NCBI RefSeq assembly: GCF_014644455.1
Contig: NZ_BMKS01000002.1
Location: forward strand, 434,001 to 498,000
Reading direction: 5' to 3'
Origin: Caldovatus sediminis
Lineage (GTDB): Bacteria; Pseudomonadota; Alphaproteobacteria; Acetobacterales; Acetobacteraceae
Length of the DNA stretch: 64,000 bases
Numbering within the stretch: the first letter of the stretch is position 1; the number at the start of each line of letters is the position of its first letter. Below are positions 18,733 to 27,299 of this stretch, piece by piece. The position numbers were made by a program, and so were the translations under genes. The notes beneath the pieces are model-generated. The model was not told the origin of the DNA, did not search any database, and worked only from the letters and a program-made list of their open reading frames with translations.

Positions 18733-19716
18733 TCAATCCGGCTTGATCCCGGCGGCGCGGATCACGCGCGTGAACTTCTCCGTCTCGCGCGCGATCAGGT
18801 CCGCGTACTCCGCGGGCCCGCCGCCGTGCGGGATGAACCCCATCTGGTTCAGCCGCGGGGCGAGATCGGGGCGCCGCACCGCCTCGCCGAACACGGCGGC
18901 GAGCCGCTCGATGATCGGCGCCGGCGTGCCGGCGCGGGTCAGCACGCCCCAGTTGGTGAACACGTCCACGTCGGCGAGGCCCACCTCGCGGAAGGTCGGC
19001 ACGTCGGGGAAGGCCGGCGCGCGCGCCTCGCCGGTCACCGCCAGCGCGCGCACCCGCCCGCTCTCGATGTGCGGGCCGGAGGCGCTGAGGCCGTTGAAGG
19101 TCATCGGCACGTGCCCGGCGATCACGTCGTTCATCGCGGGCCCGGAGCCGCGGTAGGGCAGGTGGGTGATCTGGATGTCCGCGGCGAAGCGCAGCATCTC
19201 CCCCGCCAGATGCGTCGGCGACCCGTTGCCGCCGGAGGCGTAGGCGAGCGCGCCCGGCCGCTCCTTCGCCATCCTCACCAGGTCGGCCATGGTGCGGGCC
19301 GGGAAGCCGGCATGCACGACCAGCACGATCGGCGCGCGCGCCAGCAGGCACACCGGCGCGAGGTCGCGCGCCGTGTCGTAGGGCAGGCGCGGGAACAGCC
19401 CCGGGTTGATCGAGATCGAGGTGTCCACCGCGAGCAGCGTGTAGCCGTCGGGCTCCGCGCGCGCGACCATCTCCGTCCCGATGGTGCTGCCGCCGCCGGG
19501 CCGGTTCTCGATCACCAGCGGCTGGCCGAGCGCGCGCGAGACATGCGGCTCGAGCGTGCGGATCAGGTTGTCCGTGCCGCCGCCGGGCCCGAAGGGGATG
19601 ACGAGGCGAACGGGGCGCGTCGGATAGCCCTGCTGGGCCGAGGCGCCGCGCCCGACGGCAACGCCAGCGGCAGCGGCGAGCGCCGCGGCCAGGGATCGGC
19701 GATGGATCTGCGGCAT
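18733..19716 (-). CDS. Bug/TctC-family tripartite tricarboxylate receptor
   Basis: 327 aa. I start it at the ATG at 19716, directly behind GGAGGGAGGA, rather than at the upstream in-frame ATG (19866). That longer form would add 50 unlikely residues before the signal peptide (RRSLAAALAAAAGVAVGRGASAQ). Family pattern: YPTRPVRLVIPFGPGGGTDN, PLVIENRPGGGS, PDGYTLLA, THLPYRGSG. Divergent from the alpha/beta hydrolase at 19838, an arrangement comparable to the Bug-hydrolase pair near 9 kb. Confidence 0.9.
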   Translation of the reverse strand: MPQIHRRSLAAALAAAAGVAVGRGASAQQGYPTRPVRLVIPFGPGGGTDNLIRTLEPHVSRALGQPLVIENRPGGGSTIGTEMVARAEPDGYTLLAVDTSISINPGLFPRLPYDTARDLAPVCLLARAPIVLVVHAGFPARTMADLVRMAKERPGALAYASGGNGSPTHLAGEMLRFAADIQITHLPYRGSGPAMNDVIAGHVPMTFNGLSASGPHIESGRVRALAVTGEARAPAFPDVPTFREVGLADVDVFTNWGVLTRAGTPAPIIERLAAVFGEAVRRPDLAPRLNQMGFIPHGGGPAEYADLIARETEKFTRVIRAAGIKPD

Positions 19717-19742
19717 CCGGCGGTCCTCCCTCCTGCATGCGC

Positions 19743-19771
19743 ATCGTAGCCCTGCCGGGCGGCGGGGCCAA
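19743..19771 (-). promoter_or_regulatory. Predicted promoter of the Bug receptor/MFS genes
   Basis: Minus-strand TTGGCC (19766-19771), a 17-bp spacer and TACGAT (19743-19748), about 27 bp upstream of the start codon. Confidence 0.4.
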
Positions 19772-19785
19772 CAAGGGGCCATGCC

Positions 19786-19814
19786 TTGCGGCGCATGCCT
19801 GCCGGCGCTTTCAT
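19786..19814 (+). promoter_or_regulatory. Predicted promoter of the alpha/beta hydrolase gene
   Basis: TTGCGG (19786-19791), a 17-bp spacer and TTTCAT (19809-19814). The ATG is 23 bp downstream behind GGGAGGGA. Divergent from the Bug receptor promoter. Confidence 0.4.
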
Positions 19815-19837
19815 CCGCGCGACCGCGGGAGGGACCG

Positions 19838-20662
19838 ATGCCCGAGCCGAACATGGCCTTCGTCACGGCGAGCGACGGCGTGCGCCTCGCCTACCGCGTG
19901 GACGACTTCACCGATCCCTGGGCCACCCCGCCGACGCCGATCCTCCTCCTGCACGCGGCGATGGGCGAATACCGCCGCTGGTACGCCTGGATTCCGATCC
20001 TCGCGCGGCGCTTCGCCACGATCAGCCAGGACCTGCGCGGCTTCGGCGCCTCCGAGGTGCCGGACGAGTCGAAGCCGATCACCGTCGAGCGGCTGGTCGA
20101 GGACGCGATCGGCCTGCTCGACCATCTCGGCGTCGCGCGCGCCCATGTCGTCGGCCTCTCCGCCGGCGGCTATGTCGGCCAGCGCATGGCGATGGCGCAT
20201 CCCGACCGGGTGGCGACGCTCGCCCTCTTCGCCTCCACGCCGGGCCTGAAGAACAGCCGGGCCGCGACCTGGCCCGCGCGCGCCGCCGCGGTCGGCCTCG
20301 AGGCCTTCATGCGCGAGGGCGTCGCCGACCGCTTCCCGAGGGAGGCCGATCCGCGCCTCGTGGACTGGTTCTGCCGCCGGACCGGCGCCTGCGACCTCGG
20401 CTGGGTCGGCCGCTTCGTCGCCCACATGAGCAGCCGCGACTGGGAGGAGGAACTGCCGCGCATCGCCTGCCCGACCCTGATCGTCGCCCCCGGCGAGGAG
20501 CCCATCGGCTCGCACAACCAGTACGAGCGCATGCGCGACCGCATCCCCGGCAGCGAGCTCCTCACCTACGAGGGCATGCCGCACAACATCGGCGACGCGG
20601 CGCCGGAGCGCTGCGCCCGCGACCTGCTCGCCTTCCTCGACCGCCGCGGCGGCGGCGCGTGA
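19838..20662 (+). CDS. Alpha/beta-fold hydrolase (AB hydrolase 1)
   Basis: 274 aa, started at the ATG behind GGGAGGGA; an ATG 57 bases upstream lacks a ribosome binding site. Nucleophile elbow GLSAGG near residue 106, DLRGFG near 66, C-terminal histidine in EGMPHNI. It is a close paralogue of the hydrolase at 8153-8968, sharing VDDFTDPW near residue 22, LLDHLG, STPGL and the GMPHNI/APERCA ending. Substrate unknown. Its stop codon abuts the stop of the convergent oxygenase gene with no spacer. Confidence 0.85.
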   Translation: MPEPNMAFVTASDGVRLAYRVDDFTDPWATPPTPILLLHAAMGEYRRWYAWIPILARRFATISQDLRGFGASEVPDESKPITVERLVEDAIGLLDHLGVARAHVVGLSAGGYVGQRMAMAHPDRVATLALFASTPGLKNSRAATWPARAAAVGLEAFMREGVADRFPREADPRLVDWFCRRTGACDLGWVGRFVAHMSSRDWEEELPRIACPTLIVAPGEEPIGSHNQYERMRDRIPGSELLTYEGMPHNIGDAAPERCARDLLAFLDRRGGGA

Positions 20663-21679
20663 TCAGGCGCCCTGCAGCTCGACCTTCTGCCGCCCGGCCT
20701 TCTCCGCCTCCGCCAGCGCCTCGCCGTAGTTGGCGCGCTGGTAGGTGGTCATGAACTCCGAGTAGGTGATCGGCTCGTACCGCGGCGGGTTGTCGGCGTC
20801 CACGCAGGTCGGCACGGGCGTCATCACGTGCCCGAAGGAGCAGTCCATGAAGAACGGGATGGCGTAGCGCTCGCGCCCGGAGCGGTTAACCACCCGGTGC
20901 GGCGTCGCCAGGAAGCGGTCGTTGGTCCAGCGGCGCAGCAGCATGCCGCCGTTGACGAGAAAGGTGCCCTCCGGCGCCGGCGCGTCGAGCCAGGTGCCGT
21001 CCGGCAGCCGCACCGACAGGCCCGGCACCCTGTTCTGCGCCAGGATGGTCATGAAGGAGGTGTCCACATGCGGCGCGAGGCCCCATTCCTCCTCCGCCGT
21101 GGCCGGGTCCTGCTGCGGGTAGTGCGTCATCCGCAGGGTGTACATCGGCTCGCGGAACGCCTCGTCGAACCAGTCCGGCGGCAGGCCGAGCGCGACCGCG
21201 TAGAGCGGCACCAGCGACTTGCCCAGCGCCTCCATGGCATCCATGTAGCGCAGCGCCGTCTCGCGGAAGCCCGGGAGGTTCTCCGGCCAGCGGTTGCGCG
21301 CGCGGAAGCGCACGCCGTTCACCACGTCCGGGTGGTCCGCCGGCAGCTCGCGCTTGAGGAACACCGCCTCGTTGGCGTTCGGCTTGTAGATCGTGCCGAG
21401 CGAGTTCATGCGGGTCGTCGAGCCGCGCATGGGCATGTAGCCCATGTTGTGCTCGTTGAAGCGCATCGCGAGCTTCGCCTCGAGCGGCTGGGCGTGGAAG
21501 CGGCGCGCCGCCTCGAACACCTCCTCGACCAGCGCCTCCGGCACGCCGTGGTTGCGCACGAAGTAGAAGCCCACCTCGGTGAAGGCCCGGCGCAGCTCGG
21601 CGCCGAGGCGCTCCAGCGCGCCGGGCTCGCCCGCGCGCAACGGGCCGAGGTCGAGGACCGGGATCGCAACCGCCGCCAT
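20663..21679 (-). CDS. Isopenicillin N synthase-family 2-oxoglutarate/Fe(II)-dependent oxygenase
   Basis: 338 aa from the ATG at 21679, which follows GAGAGGGAGTG; an in-frame ATG 228 bases upstream would add an implausible arginine/proline-rich leader. The N-terminal DIOX_N region (IPVLDLGPLRAGEP, VGFYFVRNHGVP) precedes the iron-binding HxD in LAPHVDTSFMT near residue 224 and the distal histidine in ATPHRVVNRSG. The 2-oxoglutarate-binding motif reads RYAIPFF, with alanine where many members have serine (RxS). Likely a hydroxylase or desaturase of a small molecule, substrate unknown. Single gene with its own promoter. Confidence 0.88.
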   Translation of the reverse strand: MAAVAIPVLDLGPLRAGEPGALERLGAELRRAFTEVGFYFVRNHGVPEALVEEVFEAARRFHAQPLEAKLAMRFNEHNMGYMPMRGSTTRMNSLGTIYKPNANEAVFLKRELPADHPDVVNGVRFRARNRWPENLPGFRETALRYMDAMEALGKSLVPLYAVALGLPPDWFDEAFREPMYTLRMTHYPQQDPATAEEEWGLAPHVDTSFMTILAQNRVPGLSVRLPDGTWLDAPAPEGTFLVNGGMLLRRWTNDRFLATPHRVVNRSGRERYAIPFFMDCSFGHVMTPVPTCVDADNPPRYEPITYSEFMTTYQRANYGEALAEAEKAGRQKVELQGA

Positions 21680-21710
21680 TCTCCGCACTCCCTCTCGAAA
21701 GGCGGGGACG

Positions 21711-21739
21711 AGCCTAGGCCGGGGCGGCCCTGGCGCAAA
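21711..21739 (-). promoter_or_regulatory. Predicted promoter of the 2-oxoglutarate oxygenase gene
   Basis: Minus-strand TTTGCG (21734-21739), a 17-bp spacer and TAGGCT (21711-21716), 31 bp before the start codon. Confidence 0.45.
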
Positions 21740-21882
21740 CCCTGCCCGGATGCGCGGCGCCATGCACGCCGGGCGGGCAGGCCGGGTCCCGGCCGGCGGA
21801 AGCGCGGCCAAGGCGGGGCTTGCACCGCGGCGCGCCCAGGCGTTCACTCGCGGCGGGGAGAGGATCCGTCGGGAGGCCGCCA

Positions 21883-23481
21883 ATGCGAATCCGCCTGCGC
21901 TCCGCACTGTTCGCCGCCGCGCTGCTGGCCCTGGCGCCTGCCGCGGACACCCAGCGGCCGGCGCACGCCCAGGCCCAGCAGCGGCCGCTCGTCTGGGGCG
22001 ACAACCTGCCCGCCTCGCTCGATCCCCACGCGCTGTTCGACGTGCCGAGCCAGTTCATCCTGCTCAATGTCTACGACGGGCTCTACCGCTACCAGGGCAA
22101 CCCGCCGGAGCTCGTCCCCTGGCTCGCCGAACGCCACACGGTCAGCGAGGACGGCCTGACCTGGGAGTTCACGCTCCGCCCCGGCGCCAAATTCCACGAC
22201 GGCAGCGCCGTCACCGCGGAGGACGTCGTCTACAGCTTCCGCCGCCTGCTGGCCATGAACCGCGCGCCGGCGGCCGCCTTCCGGCCCGTCCTGCGACCCG
22301 AGAACGTCTCCGCGCGCGACGAGCGGACGGTGCGCTTCGTGCTCTCGCAGCCCTACGCGCCCTTCCTCGCCGCCATCCCGCTCGTCGCCGTCGTCAACCC
22401 GCGCGCCATCCGGCCGAACGTCCGCAACGACGACTGGGGCGCGGAGTGGCTGGCCGCCAACGCCGCCGGCTCCGGCGCCTACCGCATCAACCCGGACACC
22501 TACCGGCCGCGCAGCCAGCTCGACATGGAGCGGTTCGCCGACCACTTCATGGGCTGGTCGCACAACCCGAGGCCGATCGATTCCGTGCGCGTCCGGCCGG
22601 TGCTGGAGACCTCCACCCGCGTCCTCGCCCTGATGCGGGGCGAGATCGACGCCACCGACAGCTACCTGCCCACCGACCAGGTCGAGCGCGTGGACCGCAA
22701 CCCGCGCACCCGCGTCGCGCGGGACGAGAGCATGCGCGTCTTCATCCTGCGCATGAACAACCGCAAGCCGCCCTTCGACAACCGCGACGCCCGCCTCTGC
22801 TTCGCGCACGCCTTCAACTACCAGGGCTTCAACGAGGTGATCCTGAAGGGCCTCGTCATCCGCAACGCCAGCCCGAACCCGAACAACCTCTGGGGCAACC
22901 CGCCGGACCTGCAACCCTACGCCTTCGACCTCGAGCGCGCCCGCCAGCACTGCGACCGCGCCCGCGCCGCGGGTGCCCCGCTCGGGCGCGAGATCGAGAT
23001 CCACGTGCAGACCGAGCTCGAGCAGACGGTGCAGGCGGCGCAGATGTTCCAGGCCGACCTCCGCCGCGTCGGCGTCAACCTCAAGATCGTGCCCAACACC
23101 TGGGCCGGCATCACCAGCTCGACGACCCGCGCGGAGACGACGCCGGACATGTGGGTGCACTGGGTCTCCACCTACTTCGTGGACCCCGAGAACTGGATCG
23201 GCCAGATGTACGACAGCCGCTTCCACGGTACCTGGAAGGCCTCTTCCTGGTACCGCAACGAGCGCGTGGACGAGCTCCTGACCCGCGCCCGCACCAGCCT
23301 CGACCGCGCCGAGCGCGAGCGGCTCTACCAGGAGGCGACGCGCCTCGTCGTCGCCGACAGCCCCGACATCTGGGTGTACAACACGGTGAACCTGCGCGGC
23401 CTCTCGCGGCGCGTGCAGGGCTACCGCTTCTCGCCCGTCGGCTCCGGCGGCGAGCTGCGCAGCATGTGGCTGGAGAACTAG
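21883..23481 (+). CDS. ABC transporter substrate-binding protein, family 5 (peptide/nickel)
   Basis: 532 aa from the ATG behind GGGAGG. Signal peptide of about 30 residues (RSALFAAALLALAPAADTQ and on). The family motif is near residue 85: LTWEFTLRPGAKFHDGS followed by VTAEDVVYSFRRLL. It delivers peptides or similar oligomers to the permease pair just downstream, whose TTG start is nine bases away. First gene of an eight-gene operon ending in the beta-hydroxyacid dehydrogenase. Confidence 0.92.
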   Translation: MRIRLRSALFAAALLALAPAADTQRPAHAQAQQRPLVWGDNLPASLDPHALFDVPSQFILLNVYDGLYRYQGNPPELVPWLAERHTVSEDGLTWEFTLRPGAKFHDGSAVTAEDVVYSFRRLLAMNRAPAAAFRPVLRPENVSARDERTVRFVLSQPYAPFLAAIPLVAVVNPRAIRPNVRNDDWGAEWLAANAAGSGAYRINPDTYRPRSQLDMERFADHFMGWSHNPRPIDSVRVRPVLETSTRVLALMRGEIDATDSYLPTDQVERVDRNPRTRVARDESMRVFILRMNNRKPPFDNRDARLCFAHAFNYQGFNEVILKGLVIRNASPNPNNLWGNPPDLQPYAFDLERARQHCDRARAAGAPLGREIEIHVQTELEQTVQAAQMFQADLRRVGVNLKIVPNTWAGITSSTTRAETTPDMWVHWVSTYFVDPENWIGQMYDSRFHGTWKASSWYRNERVDELLTRARTSLDRAERERLYQEATRLVVADSPDIWVYNTVNLRGLSRRVQGYRFSPVGSGGELRSMWLEN

Positions 23482-23490
23482 GCGGCTGCC

Positions 23491-24504
23491 TTGGCGCGCT
23501 TCGTCATCCGCCGCATCCTGCTCGCGCTTCCCGCCCTGTTCGGGCTGGTGGTGCTGACCTTCGTGCTGTCGCGCGTCGTCCCGGGCGATCCGGCGGCGAC
23601 GCTCGCCGGCGACGCCGCCACGCCGGCGCAGATCGCGGAGATCCGCGCCCAGTACGGTCTCGACCGGCCGATCTGGGAGCAGGCGATCGTCCATGTCCGC
23701 CAGGTGCTGACCGGCGACTTCGGCCGTTCCGTCTTCTCGGGCCGCCCCGTCGTCGAGGAGATCGCCTTCCGCCTGCCCGCCACGCTCGAGCTCACCTTCG
23801 CGGCGCTGCTGCTCTCCACCCTGTTCGGGGTCGCGCTCGGGCTGGTCGCCGCGCTCGACCACAACGGGCCGGTGGACCACCTGGTGCGCCTGCTCTCGAT
23901 CGGCGGCCTCGCCATCGCGTCCTTCTGGCTCGCGATCATGCTCCAGCTCGTCTTCTCGATGGACCTGGACTGGCTGCCGCTGCGCGGGCGCATGGACGTC
24001 ACGCTCGGCACGCCGCCGCGCGTTACCGGCTTCCTGCTCGTGGACACCCTGCTCGCCGGCCGCCCGGACATGCTCGCGAGCGCGCTGCGCCACATGGTGC
24101 TGCCGGCGGTCACGCTCGCGCTTCCCGGCCTCGCCACCATCGCCCGCTTCACGCGCTCCGGCGTGTTGGAGGCGCTGCAGAAGGACTACGTCCTCTACGC
24201 CCGCGCCGCCGGCTATGGCCGCGTCCGCCTTGCAGCGATCTACGTGCTGCGCAACGCCGTCACCGTCACGGTCACGCAGATCGGCCTGCTGTTCGGCGCG
24301 CTGATCTCCGGCGCGGTGGCGGTGGAGGCCGTTTTCGACTGGCCGGGCCTCGGCACCTACGCCGTGCAGGCCATCCTCTCCTCCGACTACAAGGCGCTGC
24401 TCGCCGTCACCATGGTCGTCGGCGTCGTCTATGCGGTGGTGAACGTGGCGGTGGACGTGGCGCAGGCGCTGATAGACCCGCGTGTCGCGGAGGAGATGTC
24501 GTGA
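23491..24504 (+). CDS. Peptide/nickel-type ABC transporter permease (DppB/OppB family)
   Basis: 337 aa from a TTG at 23491. The encoded start (L/M)ARFVIRRILLALPALFGL is the typical DppB N-terminus, so the rare start codon is well supported. GLDRPIWEQ and TGDFGRSVFSG follow. The EAA loop is near residues 226-250 (DYVLYARAAGYGR, YVLRNAVTV). The next permease starts at a GTG overlapping the stop. Confidence 0.9.
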   Translation: MARFVIRRILLALPALFGLVVLTFVLSRVVPGDPAATLAGDAATPAQIAEIRAQYGLDRPIWEQAIVHVRQVLTGDFGRSVFSGRPVVEEIAFRLPATLELTFAALLLSTLFGVALGLVAALDHNGPVDHLVRLLSIGGLAIASFWLAIMLQLVFSMDLDWLPLRGRMDVTLGTPPRVTGFLLVDTLLAGRPDMLASALRHMVLPAVTLALPGLATIARFTRSGVLEALQKDYVLYARAAGYGRVRLAAIYVLRNAVTVTVTQIGLLFGALISGAVAVEAVFDWPGLGTYAVQAILSSDYKALLAVTMVVGVVYAVVNVAVDVAQALIDPRVAEEMS

Positions 24505-25346
24505 GCGCCGCCGCGACGCGGCTCCTGCGCGATCCGGTCTCCGCGCTCGGCCTCGCCATCGTGCTGTTCGCCGTGTTCGTCGCGGCCTTCGCCCCGCAGC
24601 TCGCGCCCTATCCGGAGGACGCCTACGAGAGCCACCTGCTGCAGCGCCTCCGCCCGCCCTCGGCGGAGTTCCCCTTCGGCACGGACAACCTCGGCCGCGA
24701 CATCCTGTCGCGCGTCATCCTCGGCACGCGCAGTGCGCTGGCGGTGGCGCTCTCGGTCGTGGTCGCGGCGATGGCGATCGGCATCCCGGTCGGCCTCTTC
24801 GCCGGCTGGCGGGACAACTGGGTCTCGGACGTGCTGATGCGCGTGACCGACGTGTTCCTCGCCGTCCCCCAGCTGATCCTCGCCCTCGCCCTCGGCCAGC
24901 TCATGCGGCCCGGCATCGAGACGGCGATGGTCGCGCTCGCGCTCACCTACTGGCCCTTCTTCGCCCGCACCGTGTTCGCCGAGACGCGGCGGCTGCGCAG
25001 CGCCCTGTTCGTGGACGCGCTCGCCGGCATCGGCGCGCGCCCGTCGCGCATCCTGCTGCTGCACGTCCTGCCGAACGCGCTGCCCGCGGTGCTGGTGCGC
25101 GCCACGATCGGCATGGGCTTCACCATACTGACGGCGGCGATCCTCGGCTTCCTCGGCGTCGGCGCCGCCCCGCCCTCGCCGGACTGGGGCCTCGCCGTGG
25201 CCGAGGCGCGCCAGCACCTGCCGGAGGCCTGGTGGTTCCCGACCTTTCCCGGCCTCGCCATCCTGCTGCTCGTGCTCGGCTTCAACCTGCTCGGCGACGG
25301 CCTGCGCGACGCCGCCGATCCGCGCCTGCGCCGCTCGCGCCGATGA
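24501..25346 (+). CDS. Peptide/nickel-type ABC transporter permease (DppC/OppC family)
   Basis: 281 aa from a GTG overlapping the previous stop by four bases. One N-terminal helix (ALGLAIVLFAVFVAAFAP), then the OppC-type FPFGTDNLGRDILSRVILGTR near residue 60, and further helices with the EAA-loop region near residues 175-200 (DALAGIGARPSR, HVLPNALPAV). Ends in LLGDGLRDAADPRLRR. Translationally coupled to the next ATPase (ATGA). Confidence 0.92.
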   Translation: MSAAATRLLRDPVSALGLAIVLFAVFVAAFAPQLAPYPEDAYESHLLQRLRPPSAEFPFGTDNLGRDILSRVILGTRSALAVALSVVVAAMAIGIPVGLFAGWRDNWVSDVLMRVTDVFLAVPQLILALALGQLMRPGIETAMVALALTYWPFFARTVFAETRRLRSALFVDALAGIGARPSRILLLHVLPNALPAVLVRATIGMGFTILTAAILGFLGVGAAPPSPDWGLAVAEARQHLPEAWWFPTFPGLAILLLVLGFNLLGDGLRDAADPRLRRSRR

Positions 25347-26317
25347 GCGACCGGCCGCTGCTCGCCGTCGAGAACCTGTCCGTGCACCTGCGCACGGAGG
25401 CCGGCCTCGCCCGCATCCTCGACGACGTCTCGCTCGCCGTGCCGCCCGGCCGCACCGTCGGCGTCGTCGGCGAATCCGGCTGCGGCAAGACCACGCTGCT
25501 GCGCGCCATCCTCGGCATCCTGCCACGCGGGGCGCTGATCCCGGGCGGCGCCATCCGCTTCGAGGGCCGCGACATCCTGGCCGACCGCGCGGCGTCCGCC
25601 CGCGGCCGCATCGGCTTCGTGCCGCAGGACCCCTACCTCTCGCTCAACCCCGTCTTCCGTGCCGGCGACCAGATCCTCGAGATCATGCGCCGCCACGCCC
25701 CCGGGACGCGGCGCGACCACCGCGCGAAGCTGGTCGAGCTGTTCCGCGCCGTTCAGCTCCCCGATGCCGAGGCGGCGCTGCGGAAATACCCGCACCAGTT
25801 CTCCGGCGGCCAGCGCCAGCGCCTGCTGATCGCCGCGGCGCTGAGCTGCGACCCCGCCCTCGTCGTGGCGGACGAGCCGACCACCGCGCTCGATGTCACC
25901 ACCCAGCGCGAGATCCTCGCCCTGCTGCGCCGCCTCGCCGCCGAGCGCAACCTGTCGCTGCTGTTCGTGACCCACGATTTCGGCGTGCTCGCCGCGCTCT
26001 GCGACGCCGTCACGGTCCTCTATGCCGGGCGCGTCGCGGAAGCCGGGCCGACGCGCGCGGTGCTCGACGACCCGCGCCATCCCTACACGCGCCTCCTGCT
26101 CGCCTGCCACCCCGACCGTGCCGTGGACCTCGCCGGCATCCCGGGCACCGTTCCCGCGGCCACCGCGCAACCCGCGGGCTGCCGCTTCCACCCGCGCTGC
26201 CCGATCGCGCGCCCGGCTTGCGCGGACGCCCCGCCGCCGCCGGTCGCTCTGCCTGGCGGTCGCGCGGTCGCCTGCCCCCATCACGCCGACGCCCTGCCGG
26301 AGCCCGCGCTTGCCTGA
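25343..26317 (+). CDS. Oligopeptide-type ABC transporter ATP-binding protein (OppD/DppD family)
   Basis: 324 aa. Walker A GESGCGKTT near residue 42, signature FSGGQRQR near 154, Walker [13 protein letters not shown] near 173 and the THDFG switch. The oligopeptide C-terminal domain ends with PAGCRFHPRCPIARPAC. Starts with an ATGA overlap to the permease gene. Confidence 0.92.
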   Translation: MSDRPLLAVENLSVHLRTEAGLARILDDVSLAVPPGRTVGVVGESGCGKTTLLRAILGILPRGALIPGGAIRFEGRDILADRAASARGRIGFVPQDPYLSLNPVFRAGDQILEIMRRHAPGTRRDHRAKLVELFRAVQLPDAEAALRKYPHQFSGGQRQRLLIAAALSCDPALVVADEPTTALDVTTQREILALLRRLAAERNLSLLFVTHDFGVLAALCDAVTVLYAGRVAEAGPTRAVLDDPRHPYTRLLLACHPDRAVDLAGIPGTVPAATAQPAGCRFHPRCPIARPACADAPPPPVALPGGRAVACPHHADALPEPALA

Positions 26318-27299
26318 GCCGATCCTTGCCGCGCGTGGCCTTGTCGTGGAGCTCGGTGGCCGGCGGGGACTGTTCCGTCGCGCTCCCGCGGTGCGCGCGG
26401 TGGACGGCGTGGACCTCGCCGTGGCATCCGGAGAGACCTTCGGCATCGTCGGCGAATCGGGCTGCGGCAAGACCACGCTCGCCCGCGCCCTGCTCGGCCT
26501 GCAGCGCGAGGCCGCCGGCGAGATCGTGCTCGAGGGTCGCACCGTCTCCGGCCACCACCCGCTCGCCGCGCGCCGCATGCGCGCCGCCGTGCAGTACGTG
26601 CACCAGGACCCGGGCGCCGCGCTCGATCCCTGGTGGCGCGTCGGGCGCACCCTGGCCGAGGGCCTCGCCATCCACGGCGTCACCGACCGCGCCGAGCAGG
26701 AGGCCCGCATCGCCGAGACGCTCGCCGCCGTCGGCCTCGACGCGGCGATGGCGCAGCGCTACCCGCACGAGCTTTCCGGCGGCCAGCAGCGCCGCATCGG
26801 CCTCGCGCGCATCCTGTTGCTGCGCCCGAAGGTGGTGATCCTCGACGAGCCGACCGCGGGGCTCGACCTCTCCGTGCAGGCCGCGGTGCTGCGCCTGCTG
26901 CGCGAGTTGCGCGCGCGCTTCGGCCTGACCTACGTCTTCATCAGCCACGACCTTTCCGTCGTGCGCCGGGTCTGCGATCGCGTCGCGGTGATGTACCTCG
27001 GCCGCATCGTCGAGGAGGGAAGCGCCGCGACCCTGTTCCGCGAGCCGCGCCATCCCTACACCCGCGCGCTCCTTGCCGCCGCCCCGCATCTTGACGGGCG
27101 CGACACCGGGCCCTCGCTGCCCGGCGATCCGCCGAGCCTGCGCGCCGTGCCGCACGGCTGCCGCTTCCATCCGCGCTGCTCCATGGCCATCCCGCTCTGC
27201 GCGGCGCAGGACCCCGCCCCCGAGCCCGCCGCCCCCGGCCACACCGTCGCCTGCCACCGCTGGCGCGACGCCCCGACCGAGCACCGCGACGCCGCATGA
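26310..27299 (+). CDS. Oligopeptide-type ABC transporter ATP-binding protein (OppF/DppF family)
   Basis: 329 aa from a TTG at 26310 (reads LPEPILAARGLVVEL), overlapping the preceding gene by eight bases; no better start is seen in frame. Walker A GESGCGKTT near residue 49, signature LSGGQQRR near 154, Walker B VVILDEPTAGLDLS near 173, and PHGCRFHPRCSM in the C-terminal domain. Overlaps the hydantoinase B gene start (ATGA), which ties this transporter to that enzyme. Confidence 0.9.
   Translation: MPEPILAARGLVVELGGRRGLFRRAPAVRAVDGVDLAVASGETFGIVGESGCGKTTLARALLGLQREAAGEIVLEGRTVSGHHPLAARRMRAAVQYVHQDPGAALDPWWRVGRTLAEGLAIHGVTDRAEQEARIAETLAAVGLDAAMAQRYPHELSGGQQRRIGLARILLLRPKVVILDEPTAGLDLSVQAAVLRLLRELRARFGLTYVFISHDLSVVRRVCDRVAVMYLGRIVEEGSAATLFREPRHPYTRALLAAAPHLDGRDTGPSLPGDPPSLRAVPHGCRFHPRCSMAIPLCAAQDPAPEPAAPGHTVACHRWRDAPTEHRDAA

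Noticed and set aside
18733-19866. Long form of the third Bug receptor from an ATG at 19866
   Set aside because: The extra 50 residues precede a normal signal peptide, and the divergent hydrolase start lies inside; the ATG at 19716 has a strong ribosome binding site.
21844-24093. 749-codon antisense open frame over the family 5 receptor and DppB-like genes
   Set aside because: Low-complexity valine/arginine/glycine-rich translation, no ribosome binding site and no known domain.
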